Position numbers and translations under genes: made by a program. DNA of 64,000 bases from Acidicapsa ligni (GTDB lineage Bacteria > Acidobacteriota > Terriglobia > Terriglobales > Acidobacteriaceae). Shown here piece after piece: positions 61,857 through 64,000 of the stretch (positions are counted from its first letter, which is position 1; each line of letters starts with the position of its first letter). The DNA is taken from positions 1 to 64,000 of the forward strand of contig NZ_JAGSYG010000005.1 of NCBI RefSeq assembly GCF_025685655.1. The letters are read 5' to 3'. The notes below the pieces were generated by a model. That model was not told where the DNA came from. It was given only the letters and a program-made list of their open reading frames with translations, and ran no database searches.

Positions 61857-62243
61857 ACCGAAATTGTAAGATCCCGATTTGATCTCGGTGCGCTCCGGTC
61901 GTATGATCGCCTATTCGTCAATTACTACTTGTGCACTACCCGACACGCCAGCCGCAGTTCTTGCCTGGATTACTCCCCAGATGTGGGCTTGTCGTCAGCT
62001 GAGACCAAGTTATCAGAATGGCGTTTCTCGTTATCAAACCATTCAATTCTAACTACCGCTAAGAATGCGAGCTATTTGTAAAGATAGCCGAACATGATAG
62101 TTCTTCTGCACTGCGAATTATTTCGGCGAGGAGCGCGTTTTCTTCTTGTACCAAATGAAAGCTTCTGTTATTCCTAGTAACAATGGCGTCATTGGCCCAC
62201 TCAAAGAGTGCGGTCGCAAAGGTGACCCGTCAAAGGAAGTGTT
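61857..62243. other. Non-coding spacer before the AIPR gene
   Basis: No gene is supported in these 387 bp. A small stem, AGATC-CCGATTT-GATCT, follows the signal peptidase stop within about 30 bp and may be its terminator. The remainder is A+T richer than the surroundings, consistent with a junction of an acquired segment, but no repeats or tRNA were found. Confidence 0.5.
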
Positions 62244-63398
62244 ATGAAAACCCACCTCAATGGGGACGTTCTGTCCCTGTCTTACGACTCCATCCGTAAC
62301 ATCAGTTGCTCTCACGATCTCGAGAACGGCCGCAAGGTTATGGTCGGTCGCATGCGCGCGTCCGAATCCCAAAATATCAGCACCGACGAGAATGTACGTG
62401 ACTACCTCGTGGACGCCGTAGGCAAGAAGAAGAAGCGCAAGGGCGACGTTCACCGCAAGATCGAAGACACAGTCGAAAACTACCCTGAAAACTTCTGCGT
62501 TTTGAATGGTGGTCTTGTCATCGTTGCGCGGGACTATGAAATCGACGAAAAGACAAAAACACTCAAGCTGACGAAGGCCAGCCTTATCAACGGAGCACAG
62601 ACACAGGGTGTTCTTCGTGACCTCTCAGCAAACGGCGCTGATCTGGACATCTTTGTTACTTTCGAATTGATCGTGACCAAGGATGAGGCGCTCATCGCAG
62701 AAATTTCGATTGCGCGTAACTTTCAGAACGCCGTGGAAAACATCTCGATTGCAGGAAGTCGTGGCGTGCTTGATGAGTTGGAAGCGCACTTGCAAAAGAG
62801 TGATGCTGCTCTGAAGTTGCGAAAGTCGGAGACTGACCGTTCTGACGAATTCACCGACACCGAAAAGCTCATTCAGGTCATCATGGCTCTGGCCCCCACT
62901 GATTTGCTTGATGCGTCTGACATTGGGGCCAAGGACAAGGTGTACACCTACAGCCAAAAGGCAACGTGTCTCAAGGACTACTCGAAGATTTTCGAGGCTC
63001 AGAAGAACGAGAAGACAGACGGCGCTAACCGCAGGCTCTACAACTTCTTCTTGGGAATTGGGCCTGTAGCACTCGACCTCTACTACAAGTGGAAGACGCA
63101 TCAGGGATTTCAGGGTACGGGGCTGCGCTCTCTTGTGAGGGAAGGCCGCACGATCATCGACATCCCCGACGGCCTCATCTTTCCCGTTATCGCTTCGCTT
63201 TCGGTTTTTGTGAAGCAGATCAAGAACGGCTGGATCATTGACCAGCCGTCGGCCCTTGATGATGAGGAACTCGTTGCGGCGGCAAAAGTCGCGTACACGA
63301 AGATGGCTGGCAGCAACCCTCAGACGATGGGAAAAAGCAGCGCCTGCTACTCGTCGTTGCTTCAGTTGACCTCGGTTTACAAGAAGCTGGTCGGCTAA
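62244..63398 (+). CDS. AIPR-type putative abortive-infection protein
   Basis: A 384-residue protein matching the AIPR family, proteins first linked to phage-resistance plasmids. The conserved core is visible: NFCVLNGGLVIVARDYEID (N88-G90) then LINGAQTQGVLRDL (I115-T120), the NGG ... NGxQT pattern, and EISIARNFQNAVENIS. Lys-rich residues (61-71) precede it. No nuclease motif was recognised, and the mechanism of AIPR proteins is not established. AAGGAAG precedes the ATG. It stands alone between signal peptidase and polyphosphate kinase, followed by two hairpins, with no partner gene, methylase or integrase. It may be a defence gene in an otherwise housekeeping neighbourhood. Confidence 0.75.
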   Translation: MKTHLNGDVLSLSYDSIRNISCSHDLENGRKVMVGRMRASESQNISTDENVRDYLVDAVGKKKKRKGDVHRKIEDTVENYPENFCVLNGGLVIVARDYEIDEKTKTLKLTKASLINGAQTQGVLRDLSANGADLDIFVTFELIVTKDEALIAEISIARNFQNAVENISIAGSRGVLDELEAHLQKSDAALKLRKSETDRSDEFTDTEKLIQVIMALAPTDLLDASDIGAKDKVYTYSQKATCLKDYSKIFEAQKNEKTDGANRRLYNFFLGIGPVALDLYYKWKTHQGFQGTGLRSLVREGRTIIDIPDGLIFPVIASLSVFVKQIKNGWIIDQPSALDDEELVAAAKVAYTKMAGSNPQTMGKSSACYSSLLQLTSVYKKLVG

Positions 63399-63406
63399 GG
63401 CCGGGA

Positions 63407-63446
63407 TGCCCCTTCTACGCGTGCTGAAAGTTCGCGTGGAGGGGCA
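63407..63446. other. Stem-loop directly after the AIPR gene
   Basis: TGCCCCTTCTACGCG and CGCGTGGAGGGGCA pair around an 11-base loop, with one wobble and one bulge. It begins nine bases after the AIPR stop and has no U-tract. It could be a terminator or an mRNA-stabilising hairpin. Confidence 0.45.
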
Positions 63447-63542
63447 CAACCCTGGGTGGTCGCCTGCGACATGCTTCAGAATTGTCGAACCGATTTGTTA
63501 GTACCGTGAAGTTGGCTTATCGTCAGTAATTCAAGTCAGGAG

Positions 63543-63571
63543 CGCTCTTTGGGTTCATAACCCAAAGAGCG
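63543..63571 (+). terminator. Rho-independent terminator, plus strand
   Basis: A perfect 13-bp stem (CGCTCTTTGGGTT and AACCCAAAGAGCG) with a CAT loop is followed by TAGTTTTAGC on the plus strand. It lies 145 bp after the AIPR stop and 56 bp before the end of the polyphosphate kinase gene, which reads the other way. It probably ends the AIPR transcript. Confidence 0.85.
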
Positions 63572-63626
63572 TAGTTTTAGCATTCGGACTGTGAATCCAA
63601 ACGGCCTCCACCAGAAGCAACCCCTC

Positions 63627-64000
63627 TTAGCTGGATGCTTTTGCACTGCCTTTTACTGGCGCCGCTGGCTTTTCCGCTGTCAACTTCTCAGCAGTCGCCG
63701 CATTCTTCGACACGTCGCCGTCCACTTTGACGTCCGCCTTGGCCGCAGGCTTGGGAATCTCGGTCAAATCAGCCTTGCCTTCGGCCAGCCGCATCATGAA
63801 CTGCTGGCTGCTGAAGCCCGGGGTCTTGCGTCCGGCATCGCCTTTGGCTGAGCTGGCGCGGATGTAGCCGCCATCTTCCTGCATCAAGCGAGCCTTTGCC
63901 GTGTCTGCCAGGTAAGCGGGCAAAATCTCATCGTGGATGCGAGCCTTCGCGGCCTTATCCCGTACTGGGAAAACTACCTCGCAGCGCTCGAAAAGATTGC
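63627..64000 (-). CDS. ppk1: Polyphosphate kinase 1, C-terminal part (truncated by window edge)
   Basis: Only the last about 124 residues are inside the window; the 5' end is off the right side. The frame at the edge reads NLFERCEVVFPVRDKAAKARIHDEILPAYLADTAKARLMQEDGGYI, which matches the C-terminal domain of Ppk1 (NL-x2-R-x-E-V-x2-PV). Ppk1 makes and reverses inorganic polyphosphate from ATP. The final 50 residues are an unusual Ala/Lys/Pro-rich tail (EIPKPAAKADVKVDGDVSKNAATAEK and onward) not typical of the family. The terminator-like hairpin at 63543-63571 faces it. Confidence 0.85.
   Translation of the reverse strand, partial: NLFERCEVVFPVRDKAAKARIHDEILPAYLADTAKARLMQEDGGYIRASSAKGDAGRKTPGFSSQQFMMRLAEGKADLTEIPKPAAKADVKVDGDVSKNAATAEKLTAEKPAAPVKGSAKASS

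Noticed and set aside
61857..62243. tRNA or attachment site next to the AIPR gene
   Set aside because: No cloverleaf-like sequence, CCA end or direct repeat pair flanking the gene could be found by eye.

Overview
The window looks like chromosome from an acidobacterium, most likely class Terriglobia (Acidobacteriaceae-like). The reasons are moderate-to-high G+C by eye, two very large TonB-dependent receptors with a carboxypeptidase-like N-terminal domain, a CadC-type winged-helix/TPR regulator, many secreted Ig/NHL-type proteins, and protein families typical of that group. This placement is an inference from gene content, because no rRNA is present. No tRNA, rRNA, CRISPR array, transposase or prophage was recognised.

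Layout. (1) 0.35-5.65 kb is a nickel locus: a conserved protein of unknown function with an internal duplication, the nickel sensor NikR, a TonB-dependent receptor, and a divergent NiCoT nickel permease. (2) 5.8-9.5 kb holds a minus-strand group: an FNR-like cysteine mini-protein, a small unknown protein, a phosphotransacetylase-like enzyme and a Zn alcohol dehydrogenase, followed by a Crp/Fnr regulator. (3) 9.86-15.0 kb is a four-gene porin-cytochrome module: decaheme MtrA/DmsE-type cytochrome, MtrB/PioB-like barrel, monoheme cytochrome, and NapC/CymA-like membrane multiheme protein. Near-identical palindromes TGTGATG-NN-CATCACA precede both the mini-protein group and the cytochrome operon, which suggests one redox regulon. 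(4) 15.1-27.1 kb is a polysaccharide locus: GDP-fucose synthesis (gmd, fcl), a Wzz-like chain-length protein, a Wzy-like polymerase, glycosyltransferases, an epimerase and a truncated acyltransferase next to a tandem hairpin repeat. (5) 27.3-29.0 kb carries siroheme synthesis and a UBP zinc-finger protein. (6) 29.3-39.0 kb carries a secreted Ig-like protein, a SpoIIE-type phosphatase with a membrane sensor, an MFS transporter and a second TonB receptor. (7) 39.3-46.0 kb holds GTP-dependent PEP carboxykinase and an unusually long pyruvate:ferredoxin oxidoreductase. (8) 46.3-50.7 kb encodes a 1470-residue secreted NHL-type protein. (9) 51-54.2 kb is an Mla-type lipid-transport operon whose MCE subunit carries an OmpA-like tail. 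(10) 54.3-64 kb contains an ABC-F ATPase, an ArsR/AHSA1/DoxX operon, the CadC-TPR regulator, signal peptidase I, a lone AIPR-type putative anti-phage protein, and the C-terminal end of polyphosphate kinase.

How the genes fit together. Regions 2 and 3 read as a low-oxygen/redox block: quinol oxidation in the inner membrane, periplasmic relay and trans-outer-membrane transfer, together with acetyl-phosphate/alcohol metabolism. The giant pyruvate:ferredoxin oxidoreductase and PEP carboxykinase fit anaerobic carbon metabolism. A recurring structural feature is short, imperfect head-to-tail duplication (about 12-17 bp units) in several intergenic spacers, often just upstream of start codons.
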